30,414 bases of DNA from a virus, in IMG/VR virus record IMGVR_UViG_3300038701_002748, positions 1 through 30,414 of that record. One strand, given 5' to 3'. A program made the position numbers and the translations under genes. The notes below the pieces were generated by a model. That model was not told the DNA's origin, ran no database searches, and worked only from the letters and a program-made list of their open reading frames with translations. Shown here piece by piece: positions 29,925 through 30,414 of the stretch (position 1 is its first letter; the number at the start of each line of letters is the position of its first letter).

Positions 29925-30414
29925 TCCTCTCCCGTGCAGTTGCCGGACGTTTCAAAAAGCGGCATCGGCGCGGGTTCATCTGGCGTGGCTGCCGCTGTCT
30001 GGGCAGTGCGGCGGCGGTCATGCGGCCATGTCACCATCCACGGTTTAGGTTCCTCTACACCTTTAGTTCCAAGGCTTTCCTCTTCCACATCGTCAATCCA
30101 TGTGAAGTAGCCGAGCGCCCCTGTCGCGGGGATCGGGCCGCGCTCAACCGGATCAGCGCAAACAAGGCCACGCGGTCCAAAGAACCAGGGGCTATCGCTC
30201 TCCGAGACGATATCGGTGACGGTCACCACGCCGATGATCGCGCCGCGAACAAGGTTGTCAGGGCGCGGGCAATCGACGCCAATCGATAGCATGAAGTGCC
30301 TGGCATCTTCATACTCTTCTCGCGTCATTCCCTTTGCCGCGTGAAGGGCGATCCGGCCCGGCTTCATGCCGTGCTTCACGGCGGGGATAGAGCGGTTCTC
30401 TATGTCCTTCCCGC
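29921..30414 (-). CDS. ASCH-domain protein, 5' end beyond the window
   Basis: The reading frame is open to the right edge, so the N-terminus is missing. The visible part begins with KDIENRSIPAVKHGMKPGRI and continues ALHAAKGMT, the ASCH hallmark of an ENR motif then a strand ending in HA-x-K. Later NLVRGAIIGVVTVTDIV and GALGYFTW are the second strand block. ASCH domains have a PUA-like fold that binds RNA or modified nucleosides, and some cleave N4-acylcytidine. A GTG at 30379 lies inside the domain and is not the real start. The C-terminus is a disordered tail ending CTGEE. Confidence 0.83.
   Translation of the reverse strand, partial: GKDIENRSIPAVKHGMKPGRIALHAAKGMTREEYEDARHFMLSIGVDCPRPDNLVRGAIIGVVTVTDIVSESDSPWFFGPRGLVCADPVERGPIPATGALGYFTWIDDVEEESLGTKGVEEPKPWMVTWPHDRRRTAQTAAATPDEPAPMPLFETSGNCTGEE

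Overview
The window looks like most of the genome of a temperate, contractile-tailed bacteriophage from a GC-rich alphaproteobacterium. The host guess rests on the GC-rich codon use and on a putative attachment core that matches the 3' end of an alphaproteobacterial-type tRNA-Asn gene; no host sequence is present, so genus is not called. The phage is a hybrid: its head genes are lambda-like (GpA-type terminase, gpW, gpB portal, S49 protease, gpD decoration, gpE capsid, FII-like connector), while its tail genes are Mu-like (DUF2635, sheath, tube, frameshifted chaperone, tape measure, then homologues of Mu gp43 to gp48).

Layout. Positions 92 to 8687 (+) hold DNA packaging and head genes. Positions 8821 to 19449 (+) hold connector, tail tube and sheath, tape measure and baseplate genes in canonical Mu order, including a -1 programmed frameshift at 12239-12245. 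Positions 19452 to 21261 (+) hold tail fibre, SPRY receptor-binding and fibre-assembly genes. Positions 21263 to 23249 (+) hold an M15-type endolysin, a lipoprotein, a strong terminator, a DUF1353 protein and a holin-like membrane protein. A Dam-type adenine methyltransferase (23425-24300) follows. Positions 24301 to 24604 contain no gene and look like a complete attP: a tRNA-Asn 3' end and its terminator, flanked by two identical 42-bp blocks of three 12-bp repeats. The tyrosine integrase follows at once (24605-25957).

From 25951 to the right edge everything is on the minus strand: a compact early-type operon of small genes with near-identical AAGGAGCGA ribosome binding sites. It includes an ASCH-domain protein (cut by the window edge), a DUF1660-like zinc protein, a cytosine-type DNA methyltransferase broken by one extra A in a 7-A run, a radical SAM enzyme, a papain/C39-like cysteine protease, several unknown small proteins and an exported thermonuclease. 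Integrase and thermonuclease converge with a 7-nt overlap.

Because attP is intact and has phage genes on both sides, this sequence is best explained as a free, circular or packaged phage genome (or a tandem copy) rather than a single integrated prophage. Repressor, replication genes and the rest of the early region would lie beyond the right edge. The most interesting signals are the attP architecture, a 15-bp palindrome present in four exact copies (two intergenic hairpins, two in coding sequence), a perfect 28-bp inverted repeat between baseplate genes, the switch-like poly-A tract in the methyltransferase, and the radical SAM/methyltransferase/cysteine protease cassette.
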